NCBI RefSeq assembly: GCF_000261365.1
Contig: NZ_AJVC01000001.1
Coordinates: forward strand, 248,001-312,000
Source: Herbaspirillum sp. GW103
GTDB lineage: Bacteria; Pseudomonadota; Gammaproteobacteria; Burkholderiales; Burkholderiaceae_D
Reading direction: 5' to 3'
DNA length: 64,000 nt
Positions 1 to 7,945 of this stretch are shown here, one piece after another. The notes beneath the pieces were generated by a model, which saw nothing but the letters and a program-made list of their open reading frames with translations, had not been told where the DNA came from and did not search any database. The translations under genes were made by a program, and so were the position numbers. Numbering within the stretch: the stretch's first letter is position 1; the number at the start of each line of letters is the position of its first letter.

Positions 1-618
1 GCCCCCCAGGGTCAGGGCTGCCAGGCAGGCCACGATCATGGTCCACTTGGCCATGTTGTAGGCGGCTTCGGCCTGTTGCACGTTGTTTTCGGAATTCTTG
101 CGCAGCTCCTTCTTGAACTGTTCCACGTGCGCAATCACGCGGTTGAGAATGGGCATGCAGTCCTTGACCAGAGAGGCGCGTGCCGCCTCCTGTTGCTGCG
201 AGGTCGCCAGATTGACAATGTTGACGGCGATCGGCAGATATTGCGCTTCCAGCTTGCGCAACTGCTCCAGCATCTCGCGCTCTTGCGGTGTGGTTGACGG
301 TTCCTGCAGCAATTTGGTCAATTGGGTCATGCCGGCATCGATATCCTTCTGCGAGCTGCCAACCAGGTTCAGGTCCCCCTTCTGCTCGGCCGTCCCTTGC
401 ACCAGCGCAAGATTGCGTGCGGCAATGGCGCGCAGGCCGATGGCGAATTGCACCTTGGAAAGGGCTTCCAGCTTGCCCTCATCGACGGAGGTCAGGAAGA
501 CGATGCGATCATTCAGACGCGATACCTGCTGCAGGCCGAAGGCGGCCACCGCCACCAGCAGGACCAGTACGGCGGCAAAACCAAGGCCAAGTCGCTGGCC
601 GATCTTCAAGTTCTTCAT
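1..618 (-). CDS. Methyl-accepting chemotaxis protein, N-terminal part (cut by window start)
   Basis: The first 206 codons of a chemoreceptor read leftward and run off the window. The ATG at 618 follows a strong G-rich ribosome binding site (GGGGGG, about 5 bases upstream). The protein opens with MKNLKIGQRLGLGF, the usual short cytoplasmic tail, then a hydrophobic segment at about residues 10-30. A helical periplasmic region follows, containing the LVGSSQKDIDAGM and LLQEPSTTPQE segments typical of the four-helix-bundle (4HB_MCP) sensor family. A second hydrophobic segment starts near residue 195 (MIVACLAALTLGG). HAMP and signalling domains must lie outside the window. By family it would be an inner-membrane receptor feeding CheA/CheW; the ligand cannot be read from the sequence. 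No neighbour suggests a specific ligand. Confidence 0.88.
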   Translation of the reverse strand, partial: MKNLKIGQRLGLGFAAVLVLLVAVAAFGLQQVSRLNDRIVFLTSVDEGKLEALSKVQFAIGLRAIAARNLALVQGTAEQKGDLNLVGSSQKDIDAGMTQLTKLLQEPSTTPQEREMLEQLRKLEAQYLPIAVNIVNLATSQQQEAARASLVKDCMPILNRVIAHVEQFKKELRKNSENNVQQAEAAYNMAKWTMIVACLAALTLGG

Positions 619-768
619 GACATCCCCCCGATAGGAATTGGTATGCAAGCATTCTCGTTCAGTCAGAGCATGCTTCCCATCAGGATCTTCCTGAAATGTG
701 GAGTTAAACATCAAGGGAAAATCACGGTTCGATTGTTGCTCTGATATCAAACGAAAAATTCGATGATC

Positions 769-796
769 GCATCGGGAAAACCGATCACTTTTTTGA
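769..796 (-). promoter_or_regulatory. Possible sigma-28 type promoter for the chemoreceptor
   Basis: On the minus strand TCAA lies about 16 bases upstream of CCCGATGC. This partly matches the flagellar sigma-28 pattern TAAA-N15-GCCGATAA and lies about 150 bases upstream of the receptor start. It is a weak match, suggested mainly because chemoreceptor genes often use this sigma factor. Confidence 0.25.
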
Positions 797-857
797 TGGA
801 TAAATCAGCAATAACGTGAGGCAAAGCAACAAAAATGAAAGTCGGCGGAAAGGCCTC

Positions 858-889
858 CGAAAAAAAACGGCCTGCATCAGCAGACCGTT
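858..889 (-). terminator. Rho-independent terminator of the miaB-phoH-ybeY operon
   Basis: On the minus strand AACGGTCTGC pairs with GCAGGCCGTT (one G-U pair) around a TGAT loop and is followed by eight T. It sits about 50 bases past the ybeY stop, so it ends the operon before the chemoreceptor. Confidence 0.9.
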
Positions 890-937
890 CGGAGCAGCCA
901 GCCGGCTCTTGCCTCAACGGCAAGAGCGCTGCCGCGT

Positions 938-1393
938 TTAGCGTGACTTGTAGGGATTGTCATAACCCAGGGTCGCCAGGATCTCGGTTTCCAGGGCTTC
1001 CATTTCGTTGGCTTCCTCGTCGTCCTCGTGGTCATACCCTTGCGCATGCAGCACGCCATGCACGACCAGATGGGCGGTATGTTCTTCCACGGTCTTCTTC
1101 TGCTCGGCCGCTTCCTTCTCCAGCACATCGGTGCAGAAGATGATGTCGGCTTCGGTGACTTCGCTGTCCTCATCCTCGGTATAGGCGAAGGTCAGCACGT
1201 TGGTGGCGTAGTCCTTGCCGCGATAGTCGCGGTTGAGGTCGCGGCCTTCTTCCGAACCGACGAAGCGCAGCGTCAGTTCGGCCGGCGCAAACAGGGCCGC
1301 CTGCACCCAGCGGCGCAGGAGAGGGCGGGTGATGCTGTCCTTGAGGCGGTCGTCGGCATATTGCACCGACAGCGTGAGTTTATGTTTTGGCAT
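938..1393 (-). CDS. ybeY: Endoribonuclease YbeY (16S rRNA maturation)
   Basis: A 151-residue protein of normal YbeY length. The metal-binding signature [11 protein letters not shown] is intact, with histidines at residues 112, 116 and 122. By family, YbeY is a zinc-dependent endoribonuclease acting in 16S rRNA 3'-end maturation and ribosome quality control in the cytoplasm. The NVLTFAY segment near residue 65 is also typical. The ATG start lies inside the end of phoH (14-base overlap), so translation is probably coupled. It is the last gene of miaB-phoH-ybeY. In E. coli the same genes are followed by ybeX and lnt, which are absent here: a terminator follows directly. Confidence 0.96.
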   Translation of the reverse strand: MPKHKLTLSVQYADDRLKDSITRPLLRRWVQAALFAPAELTLRFVGSEEGRDLNRDYRGKDYATNVLTFAYTEDEDSEVTEADIIFCTDVLEKEAAEQKKTVEEHTAHLVVHGVLHAQGYDHEDDEEANEMEALETEILATLGYDNPYKSR

Positions 1394-2504
1394 GGCGCGG
1401 CTTGGCGGATTTGGTCAGGAGATTGGTGGCAGTGCGGGCAGTGGCGCGCGCGGTATCGGGTTTGGCGTTGCCGGCAGCATCATAGGCATCGACGATGCGC
1501 GCCACCAGCGGATGGCGTACCACGTCGGCACTGGTGAAGCGCGAGAAGGCGATGCCGCGCACATCGTGCAGCACCGACAGTGCATCGACCAGGCCGCTCT
1601 TCTGGCCGTGATGCAGGTCGACCTGTGTCACGTCACCGGTGATGACGGCCTTGCTGCCGAAGCCGATGCGGGTCAGGAACATCTTCATCTGTTCCGGCGT
1701 GGTGTTCTGCGCCTCGTCGAGAATGATGAAGGCGTGGTTCAGCGTGCGGCCGCGCATGTAGGCCAGTGGTGCGATCTCGATGGCCTGCTTTTCGAAGAGC
1801 TTCTGCGTACGATCAAAACCGAGCAGGTCATACAGCGCGTCATACAGCGGGCGCAGATAGGGATCGACTTTCTGAGCCAGGTCGCCCGGCAGGAAGCCCA
1901 GGCGCTCGCCGGCTTCCACCGCCGGACGGGTGAGCACGATGCGCTGCACGGCGTCGCGCTCCAGCGCATCGACCGCGCAGGCCACGGCCAGGTAGGTCTT
2001 GCCGGTGCCGGCCGGGCCGACGCCGAAGGTAATGTCGTGTTCCAGGATGGCGTTCAGATACTGGCTCTGGTGCGGCGTGCGTCCGCGCAGGTCATGCTTG
2101 CGGGTTTTCAGGATGGGGCTCTCGGGCAGCGGGTCCTGGCTGTCCTTGTCTTCGGTGGCGGCAGCGGCAGCAGCGGCTGCCCTGCCGCGCCGCGCGGGCA
2201 GCGGCGGCAGGCCCGCTTCTTCATCGGCGGCGGCGTTGGCGCGCTGCTCGACCAGGGCCAGCTGGATATCGTCCACCGCCACGGGACGGTCGGCTTTCTC
2301 GTAGAAGCGTTCCAGTACTTCCACCGCACGCTCGGCATTGGTGCCGGTGACCACGAAGCGGTCACCACGGCGGAAGATGGTCACGTCCAGCGCGGCCGAA
2401 ATCTGGCGCAGGTTTTCATCGAGCGCACCGCACAGGTTGGCCAGGCGCCTGTTGTCCAACGGCTGGGGCGTGAAGTGATGGGGCTGGTTGGGGATTTTTT
2501 TCAA
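1380..2504 (-). CDS. phoH: PhoH-like ATPase (YbeZ)
   Basis: A 374-residue P-loop protein of the PhoH/YbeZ family. An N-terminal RNA-binding-like region (about 15-75) is joined by an Ala-rich linker (about 108-117) to the ATPase domain. Walker A is GPAGTGKT at 163-170, and Walker B is in FIILDEAQN. The family is linked to RNA metabolism and partners YbeY, but its exact reaction is unsettled. The start is non-ATG: the frame opens with TTG at 2504 and no in-frame ATG occurs before the conserved region. A GGA lies about 9 bases upstream. It follows miaB by 30 bases and overlaps ybeY by 14, consistent with one operon. Confidence 0.93.
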   Translation of the reverse strand: MKKIPNQPHHFTPQPLDNRRLANLCGALDENLRQISAALDVTIFRRGDRFVVTGTNAERAVEVLERFYEKADRPVAVDDIQLALVEQRANAAADEEAGLPPLPARRGRAAAAAAAATEDKDSQDPLPESPILKTRKHDLRGRTPHQSQYLNAILEHDITFGVGPAGTGKTYLAVACAVDALERDAVQRIVLTRPAVEAGERLGFLPGDLAQKVDPYLRPLYDALYDLLGFDRTQKLFEKQAIEIAPLAYMRGRTLNHAFIILDEAQNTTPEQMKMFLTRIGFGSKAVITGDVTQVDLHHGQKSGLVDALSVLHDVRGIAFSRFTSADVVRHPLVARIVDAYDAAGNAKPDTARATARTATNLLTKSAKPRHAKT

Positions 2505-2534
2505 CGCACGATTCCGGTTAGGGGGATTGAATCA

Positions 2535-3875
2535 TCAATGACGGGGCACGATCTCGCCACGCAGCGAGAAAGGGAAGGCTTCGGTAACGCGGACCTCGAT
2601 GATCTCGCCGATCAGGCGCTGACCGTTCGGGCCACCGTCGAAGTTGACCACGCGATTGCTCTCGGTACGGCCTTGCAGTTCATGCTCGCGGCGCTTGGAA
2701 ACGCCTTCCACCAGCACCTTTTGCACCGTGCCGACCTGCGCCGCACTGATCTTTGCCGCGTTGTCATTGAGCGCGGCCTGCAGGCGTTGCAGGCGCGCCA
2801 GCTTGACTTCCTGCGGGGTGTCGTCGGCCAGGTTGGCGGCCGGCGTACCGGGACGCGGGCTGAAGATGAAGGAGAAGCTGTTGTCGAAGCCCACATCGGC
2901 CACCAGTTTCATGAGCGCTTCAAAATCTTCCTCGGTCTCGCCGGGGAAACCGACGATGAAGTCCGACTGCACCGTGATATCCGGGCGCACCTTGCGCATG
3001 CGGCGGATCACCGACTTGTATTCCAGCGCAGTGTAGCCGCGCTTCATCGCGGCCAGCGTGCGGTCCGAGCCATGTTGCGCCGGCAGGTAGAGGTGATTGC
3101 AGAGCTTGGGCACCTTGGCGTAGGTGTCGATCAGGCGTTGCGAGAATTCCTTGGGATGACTGGTCACGAAGCGGATGCGCTCGATGCCCGGCAGCTCGGC
3201 GATGTATTCGATGAGCAGGGCGAAGTCGGCGATCTCGCCATCTTCCATCACGCCGCGATAGGCGTTGACGTTCTGGCCCAGCAGCATGATTTCCTTGACG
3301 CCCTGGTCGGCCAGTCCGGCCACTTCGGTGAGCACATCCTCGAAGCGGCGCGAGACTTCCTCGCCGCGCGTGTAGGGCACTACGCAGTAGCTGCAATACT
3401 TGCTGCAGCCTTCCATGATGGAGACGTAAGCGGTGGCACCTTCCACTCGCGCTGGCGGCAGGTGGTCGAACTTCTCGATCTCGGGGAAGCTGATGTCCAC
3501 CTGCGGGCGGCCGCTGTAGCGCCGCTCGGAAATCATCTGCGGCAGGCGATGCAGGGTCTGCGGGCCGAACACCATGTCCACGAAGGGCGCGCGCTTGATG
3601 ATGGCGTCGCCTTCCTGCGAGGCCACGCAGCCGCCCACGCCGATCAACAGATCAGGATTGTCCTTCTTCAGCGCGCGCAGGCGGCCCAGGTCGGAGAACA
3701 CCTTCTCCTGCGCCTTCTCGCGAATGGAGCAGGTGTTGAGCAGGATCACGTCGGCCTCTTCCGGACGGTCGGTCTTGACGAGGCCTTCGGCGACATGGAG
3801 CACGTCGGCCATCTTGTCCGAGTCGTACTCGTTCATCTGGCAGCCGAAGGTTTTGATGAATACTTTTTTCTGCAT
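2535..3875 (-). CDS. miaB: tRNA-2-methylthio-N6-dimethylallyladenosine synthase MiaB
   Basis: A 446-residue radical-SAM methylthiotransferase that adds the methylthio group to i6A37 of tRNAs reading UNN codons, giving ms2i6A37. The N-terminal UPF0004 domain carries cysteines 12, 49 and 83 for one [4Fe-4S] cluster. The radical-SAM motif CSKYCSYC gives cysteines 157, 161 and 164 for the second. A C-terminal TRAM domain covers about the last 70 residues. Length and all six ligands are as expected for an active enzyme. Its substrate is made by MiaA, encoded 10 kb away in this window. It is the first gene of the miaB-phoH-ybeY operon. The ATG at 3875 has no clear ribosome binding site. Confidence 0.97.
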   Translation of the reverse strand: MQKKVFIKTFGCQMNEYDSDKMADVLHVAEGLVKTDRPEEADVILLNTCSIREKAQEKVFSDLGRLRALKKDNPDLLIGVGGCVASQEGDAIIKRAPFVDMVFGPQTLHRLPQMISERRYSGRPQVDISFPEIEKFDHLPPARVEGATAYVSIMEGCSKYCSYCVVPYTRGEEVSRRFEDVLTEVAGLADQGVKEIMLLGQNVNAYRGVMEDGEIADFALLIEYIAELPGIERIRFVTSHPKEFSQRLIDTYAKVPKLCNHLYLPAQHGSDRTLAAMKRGYTALEYKSVIRRMRKVRPDITVQSDFIVGFPGETEEDFEALMKLVADVGFDNSFSFIFSPRPGTPAANLADDTPQEVKLARLQRLQAALNDNAAKISAAQVGTVQKVLVEGVSKRREHELQGRTESNRVVNFDGGPNGQRLIGEIIEVRVTEAFPFSLRGEIVPRH

Positions 3876-4002
3876 AAATCGTTATCAGGGCAAGAGCGCA
3901 GGAAGGACGCATGGAACATGCGCGCGCCGGCGAGGAGGAGGGCGGCGGGCCGCTGGAATCGGTTGCTGCAGCGGTGGAGGAGCCCATCCCCGGAGGTTCG
4001 CG

Positions 4003-4011
4003 ATTATAGCA
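4003..4011 (-). promoter_or_regulatory. Extended -10 promoter for miaB
   Basis: The minus strand reads TGCTATAAT, a perfect -10 hexamer with the TGn extension. It lies about 130 bases upstream of the miaB ATG. No good -35 box is visible, which fits an extended -10 promoter. Confidence 0.6.
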
Positions 4012-4068
4012 CCGAGCGTCGCGGCCAGCGCCCGCGAGGGCGCGCCGGGCCTGTCCGCAAGGCAGATA

Positions 4069-4986
4069 TCACAGTTGCGCGCAGCAGTCCTGCAGCCAGG
4101 CCAGCACCGCCCGTAGCCGCGGCAGGGCTTTCAGATCGCGATGGAACACCGCCCACAGCTCGCGCTGCAGCTGTGGCGTGGACTCCACAGTCTGCAGTTC
4201 CGGGGCCAGCAGATAGCTCGGCAGCAGGGCCATCCCGACCCCGGCGCGCGCCGCCATGCACTGCGCCACCAGGCTGGTGCTGCGAAAACGTACCGGGTTG
4301 CCGGCCGCATGGGCGGCGATCCAGTGCGTCTCCGGAATGTCGGGCACGCCATCGTCATAGGCCACGAAGGGCGTCGACCTGGGGGCGCGCCGCCAGTGCG
4401 CAATCTTCTCGGCCGTGCCACAGAGGTAGAAGCGCACCGCGCCCAGTGGCCTGGCGATCAGCTCGCCATCCTGCGGCTTGCCGAAACGCAATGCCAGGTC
4501 GGCCTCACGCCGGGCCAGGCTCAGGGTCTGGTGCCCCATGGCCAGTTCCACATCCAGCGCCGGCCATTGCTGCAACAGCTGCGGCAGGCGCGGGGCCAGG
4601 AACATCGTGCCGATGGCATCGGTGCAGGCCAGGCGCAGCTTGCCTTCCAGGCGCAGGTCCTCCCCTGCCAGAGTGCGCGCCAGCTGGCGCGTCTGTTCCT
4701 GCATGGCGCGCGCGGCAGTGAGGACACTCTCGCCCAGGCGCGTCAGTTCCACATCCTCGGCGCGACGCAGGAACAGCGGGGCTTGCAGGGCGTCTTCCAG
4801 TTGCTGCAGACGACGGCCGATGGTGGCATGCGTGACGCCCAGCACACGCGCCGCACCGGAGAGGCTGCCGGCCTCGATGAAGGCGGCGAAACTGCGCAGG
4901 CTCTCCCAGTCGGCATCCAGGGCTGCATGCACGGTCTGGTGCGCAGGTACGCGCACGTTCTTCGAGGAGGCTGTTAATTTTTTCAC
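4069..4986 (-). CDS. LysR-family transcriptional regulator
   Basis: About 305 residues with an N-terminal winged helix-turn-helix (about 28-88, containing GSLSGAARVLGVTHATIGRRL) and a C-terminal substrate-binding-like effector domain (about 113-300). It is read divergently from the isochorismatase-like gene, with 129 bases between starts, so that gene is its most likely target. The effector is unknown. The start is uncertain: the frame opens with GTG at 4986 without a clear ribosome binding site, and GTG codons 11 and 18 codons further in are alternatives. The first 25 residues are longer than usual for the family. Confidence 0.9.
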   Translation of the reverse strand: MKKLTASSKNVRVPAHQTVHAALDADWESLRSFAAFIEAGSLSGAARVLGVTHATIGRRLQQLEDALQAPLFLRRAEDVELTRLGESVLTAARAMQEQTRQLARTLAGEDLRLEGKLRLACTDAIGTMFLAPRLPQLLQQWPALDVELAMGHQTLSLARREADLALRFGKPQDGELIARPLGAVRFYLCGTAEKIAHWRRAPRSTPFVAYDDGVPDIPETHWIAAHAAGNPVRFRSTSLVAQCMAARAGVGMALLPSYLLAPELQTVESTPQLQRELWAVFHRDLKALPRLRAVLAWLQDCCAQL

Positions 4987-5115
4987 AGGTGGGTGGCGAT
5001 TTCGGTGAATGGCAGTGCGAATTTTATCGGACTAAGATGATCCGTCCCTGTGCATTTCCGAACAGCTGCTGCGTTTTTTTCAATTTTCTCGAACTTTTTT
5101 TCACAAGGAACTGCC
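4987..5115. promoter_or_regulatory. Divergent LysR/isochorismatase control region
   Basis: This 129-base spacer between two divergent genes holds an imperfect dyad, ATC-N7-GAT at 5026-5038. That arrangement resembles LysR-type binding sites. The assignment rests on position and the weak dyad only. Confidence 0.35.
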
Positions 5116-5724
5116 ATGTCCACACCTCAGACCCTGATCCAGATTGCCGGTGGCAGCGCGCGTGCCGCCACCTGGCAAGAGGCCGTCCTGCTCATCATTG
5201 ACCATCAGACCGAATACACCACCGGGCGTGCGCCCCTGGCCGACATCGATGCTGCCGTCGGCCAGATCGCCGAGCTGTTGCGCCAGGCTCGTGCCGCCGG
5301 TGCGCCAGTGATTCACGTCGTCCACCATGGCAAGCCGGGCGGGGCCATGTTCGATCCGCAAGGGCCGCATGTGGCCATCATCGATGGCGTGGGGCCGCAG
5401 GGTGACGAGCTGGTCCTGCCCAAGGGCCTGCCCAATGCCTTCGCCGGGACCACCCTGGATGCCGCCCTTGGCAAGACCGGGCGCAAGTCCTTGATCGTGG
5501 CCGGATTCGCTACCCACATGTGCGTAAGCGCCACCGTACGTTCGGCGCTGGACCACGGCTATGCCTCGACTGTAGTGGCCGCCGCCTGCGCCACTCGCGA
5601 CCTGCCGGATCCGCTGGGCGGTGCACCGGTGCAAGCAGCCGAGGTGCAGCGCGTGGCGCTGACCGAGCTGGCCGACCGCTATGCCACCGTCGTGGCCGAC
5701 GCGGCAGCGCTGGCCACGGCCTGA
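5116..5724 (+). CDS. Isochorismatase-family cysteine hydrolase
   Basis: A 202-residue protein with the catalytic triad of the family: Asp29 (IIDHQ), Lys103 (LPKGLPNAF) and Cys136 in the conserved FATHMCV loop. Members hydrolyse small amides such as nicotinamide or act on isochorismate-like substrates; the true substrate is not evident. The chosen ATG follows AAGGA with 6-base spacing; an open frame extends further upstream but without a ribosome binding site. It is transcribed divergently from a LysR regulator and followed by a strong terminator, so it looks like a single-gene unit. No signal peptide is seen, so it should be cytoplasmic. Confidence 0.88.
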   Translation: MSTPQTLIQIAGGSARAATWQEAVLLIIDHQTEYTTGRAPLADIDAAVGQIAELLRQARAAGAPVIHVVHHGKPGGAMFDPQGPHVAIIDGVGPQGDELVLPKGLPNAFAGTTLDAALGKTGRKSLIVAGFATHMCVSATVRSALDHGYASTVVAAACATRDLPDPLGGAPVQAAEVQRVALTELADRYATVVADAAALATA

Positions 5725-5774
5725 AAGGGTTCGGCAATCTTCCTTGCGCCGCCCGGCGCATTAAGCAAACAAGC

Positions 5775-5807
5775 AAGGACGCTCCCCCTCCGGTAGCGTC
5801 CTTTTTT
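5775..5807 (+). terminator. Rho-independent terminator after the isochorismatase gene
   Basis: AAGGACGCT (5775-5783) pairs with AGCGTCCTT (5795-5803), followed by more T. It lies about 50 bases past the stop codon. Confidence 0.9.
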
Positions 5808-6138
5808 CATGTCTCTGACTTACTCATAAGCAGATCGATATTGAAAATATTCGAGGAAAATTTCATCGCCTTGACGACGCGGAACTAGCAATAATTAGAA
5901 ATTACGTATGAATATTCAGGAGCGCTGAGATTTGAGAGACAGAATCGCTTAGTTTATCGGCTTTCCGAAATTTTCTGATGCTGCCATCCGGCTGGCACGA
6001 CAGCCGCCAGCAGCCTGGACAACGGGAGAGGCAAGCACGGCAGAAGGCCTTGCTGTTGTGCTGTATTTCAATAAGGAATGCGCCTGGCGCGTACGGACTG
6101 CCCTCGGTGCGGTCCTTAGAAAAAGGAATGAGTCGACC
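5808..6138 (+). promoter_or_regulatory. AT-richer upstream region of the sugar operon
   Basis: This 331-base stretch contains no convincing gene and is clearly more AT-rich than its surroundings in its first half. It carries two near-palindromes, GAAAATTTC near 5869 and GAAATTTTC near 5967. They could be operators for a sugar-responsive regulator, but no -35/-10 pair could be assigned with confidence. Confidence 0.35.
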
Positions 6139-6768
6139 ATGATTCCGGCAGTCTTCAGCGACCGGCTTGCGGCGCTGCTGGCCCGTGGCCAGCGCACCCT
6201 ACTCGGCATTGCCGGCCCACCCGGCAGCGGCAAGTCCACCCTGGCCCAGGCGCTGCTGGCGCATGTTCATAACCAGGGCCTGAGGCAGGCCGTGATCTTG
6301 CCCATGGATGGCTACCACCTGGCCAATGCCGAGCTGGCACGGCTGGGCCACGCCTCACGCAAGGGCGCGGAAGATACCTTCGACAGTGCGGGCTATGTCC
6401 GGCTGCTGTCACGTTTGCGGCAGCAGGGTGCCGATGAAGTCATCTACGCCCCGCAATTCTTGCGCGAGATCGAGGAAGCCATTGCCGGCAGCATCGCCAT
6501 TGCCCCCGAGACACGGCTCATCATCACCGAAGGCAATTACCTGCTGCTCGACCGCGGTCACTGGGCGCACGTGCGGCCTTTGCTCGATGAGGTGTGGTAT
6601 GTCGATATTGACCCGGCACTGCGTCGGCAGCGCCTGATCGCCCGCCACGTGCAATTCGGTCGCACTGCCGAGCAGGCCGCGGCCTGGGTCATGAACAGCG
6701 ACGAAGTCAATGCAGCGCTGATCGAGACCACGCGGACTCGCGCAGACCAGATTTTCCGCCGGGACTGA
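6139..6768 (+). CDS. Uridine-kinase/phosphoribulokinase-type P-loop kinase of a sugar operon (FrcK-like)
   Basis: A 209-residue P-loop kinase with Walker A GPPGSGKST at 26-34, a DGYHL substrate segment near 56-60, and a LID-like arginine-rich region near 172-185 (RRQRLIARHV). This layout is that of the PRK/uridine kinase superfamily. Related kinases (FrcK) accompany the rhizobial fructose ABC transporter, but their substrate is not firmly known. It opens an operon with a binding protein, ATPase, permease and AGE isomerase, so phosphorylation of the imported sugar or its derivative is a reasonable inference. The ATG at 6139 has AAGGA about 11 bases upstream. An open frame from 6058 has no conserved sequence and is ignored. 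Confidence 0.8.
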   Translation: MIPAVFSDRLAALLARGQRTLLGIAGPPGSGKSTLAQALLAHVHNQGLRQAVILPMDGYHLANAELARLGHASRKGAEDTFDSAGYVRLLSRLRQQGADEVIYAPQFLREIEEAIAGSIAIAPETRLIITEGNYLLLDRGHWAHVRPLLDEVWYVDIDPALRRQRLIARHVQFGRTAEQAAAWVMNSDEVNAALIETTRTRADQIFRRD

Positions 6769-6784
6769 GCTGCCCGGCGCACAT

Positions 6785-6809
6785 GCAAGCAGCAAGCAGC
6801 AAGCAGCAA
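6785..6809 (+). repeat. Heptanucleotide tandem repeat (AAGCAGC)n
   Basis: Three full AAGCAGC copies (6787-6807) with partial units at both edges. They lie in the spacer between the kinase stop and the binding-protein start. Confidence 0.9.
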
Positions 6810-6874
6810 GAAGAAATGGGGCCGCAACGGGCCCGGCCATCCCCCTCGCACTTCCAACAAGAACGGAGACAAGC

Positions 6875-7825
6875 ATGATCAAGAAAACCCTCGCCATTGC
6901 CTGCGCCACTGTCTGGCTGGCTGCCGTCACAATGCCGTCGCTGGCAGCGGACAAGCCCCTGAGATCCGTTGGCGTCACCCTCGGTGACCTCGCCAATCCC
7001 TTCTTCGTGGCCATTGCCAAGGGGGCCGAGAGCGGCGCGCACAAGATCAATCCGGCCGCCAAGGTCACCGTGGTCTCCTCCAAGTACGACCTCAACACCC
7101 AGGTGGGGCAGATCGAGAACTTCATCGCCAACAAGGTCGACATGATCGTGCTCAACGCGGCCGATTCCAAGGGCATCGGCCCGGCCGTGAAGAAGGCGAA
7201 GAAAGCCGGCATCGTCGTGGTGGCGGTGGACGTGGCCGCAGAGGGCGCGGACGTGACCGTCATGTCGGACAACACCATGGCCGGTGCCGAGTCCTGCAAG
7301 TTCATCGTCGACAAGCTGCAGGGCAAGGGCAACGTGGTCATCGTCAATGGGCCGCCGGTATCGGCGGTGATGGATCGCGTCACCGGCTGCAAGGCCGAGT
7401 TCAAGAAGTCGCCCGGCATCAAGATCCTCTCCGACAACCAGAACGCCGGCGGCAGTCGCGATGGCGGCATGACCACCATGTCCAACCTGCTGGCAGCGCA
7501 CGGCAAGATCGATGGTGTCTTCGCCATCAACGATCCCACCGCCATCGGTGCCGAACTGGCCATCCGCCAGGCCAAGCGCAGCGACATCAAGCTCATCACC
7601 GGCGTGGATGGTGCGCCCGATGCCGAGCGCGCGCTCAAGGACAGCAAGTCGCTCTTTGCTGCCTCGCCAGCGCAGGACCCCTATGGCATGGCCGCCGAGA
7701 GCGTGGCCATCGGCTATCAGGTCATGAATGGCCACACCCCGGAGAAGGCCGTCAAGCTGCTGCCGGTCAAGCTGATCACGCGTGACAACGTGGCCGACTA
7801 CAAGGGCTGGGTCCCGGCCAACTGA
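6875..7825 (+). CDS. Sugar ABC transporter periplasmic substrate-binding protein (RbsB/FrcB type)
   Basis: A 316-residue type I periplasmic binding protein (Peripla_BP_4). A clear signal peptide covers residues 1-25 (MIKKTLAIACATVWLAA, cleavage near SLAAD). The mature part begins with the family-typical GVTLGDLANPFF and contains NAADSKGIGP, FAINDPTAIGAEL and GVDGAPDAERAL. Close relatives bind ribose, fructose or other pentoses and hexoses; specificity cannot be read from sequence. It is the second gene of the operon and is followed by two stable hairpins before the ATPase gene. Such an arrangement often lets the binding protein be made in excess. Confidence 0.92.
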   Translation: MIKKTLAIACATVWLAAVTMPSLAADKPLRSVGVTLGDLANPFFVAIAKGAESGAHKINPAAKVTVVSSKYDLNTQVGQIENFIANKVDMIVLNAADSKGIGPAVKKAKKAGIVVVAVDVAAEGADVTVMSDNTMAGAESCKFIVDKLQGKGNVVIVNGPPVSAVMDRVTGCKAEFKKSPGIKILSDNQNAGGSRDGGMTTMSNLLAAHGKIDGVFAINDPTAIGAELAIRQAKRSDIKLITGVDGAPDAERALKDSKSLFAASPAQDPYGMAAESVAIGYQVMNGHTPEKAVKLLPVKLITRDNVADYKGWVPAN

Positions 7826-7838
7826 GGCCGCCGCTGCA

Positions 7839-7891
7839 CCGGCTTGCCGCGCAGGCGGGCGAGCCGGATCCGCCGTCCCTGCGGCCGGGAC
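7839..7891 (+). other. Two intercistronic hairpins between binding protein and ATPase genes
   Basis: CCGGCT (7839-7844) pairs with AGCCGG (7862-7867) with an inner GCC/GGC pair. GTCCC (7875-7879) pairs with GGGAC (7887-7891). There is no T-run, so these are more likely mRNA-stabilising or attenuating structures than full terminators. Confidence 0.5.
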
Positions 7892-7945
7892 ACGCCCCTG
7901 TTTCGGGACGTGCCTGCCACCAGGCGGCAGCTTTCTTCGAATGCC

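Noticed and set aside
1233-4721. A very long open frame (1162 codons) on the plus strand across phoH and miaB
   Set aside because: It is antisense to three well-recognised genes, has a low-complexity composition typical of high-GC shadow frames, and no ribosome binding site or recognisable domain.
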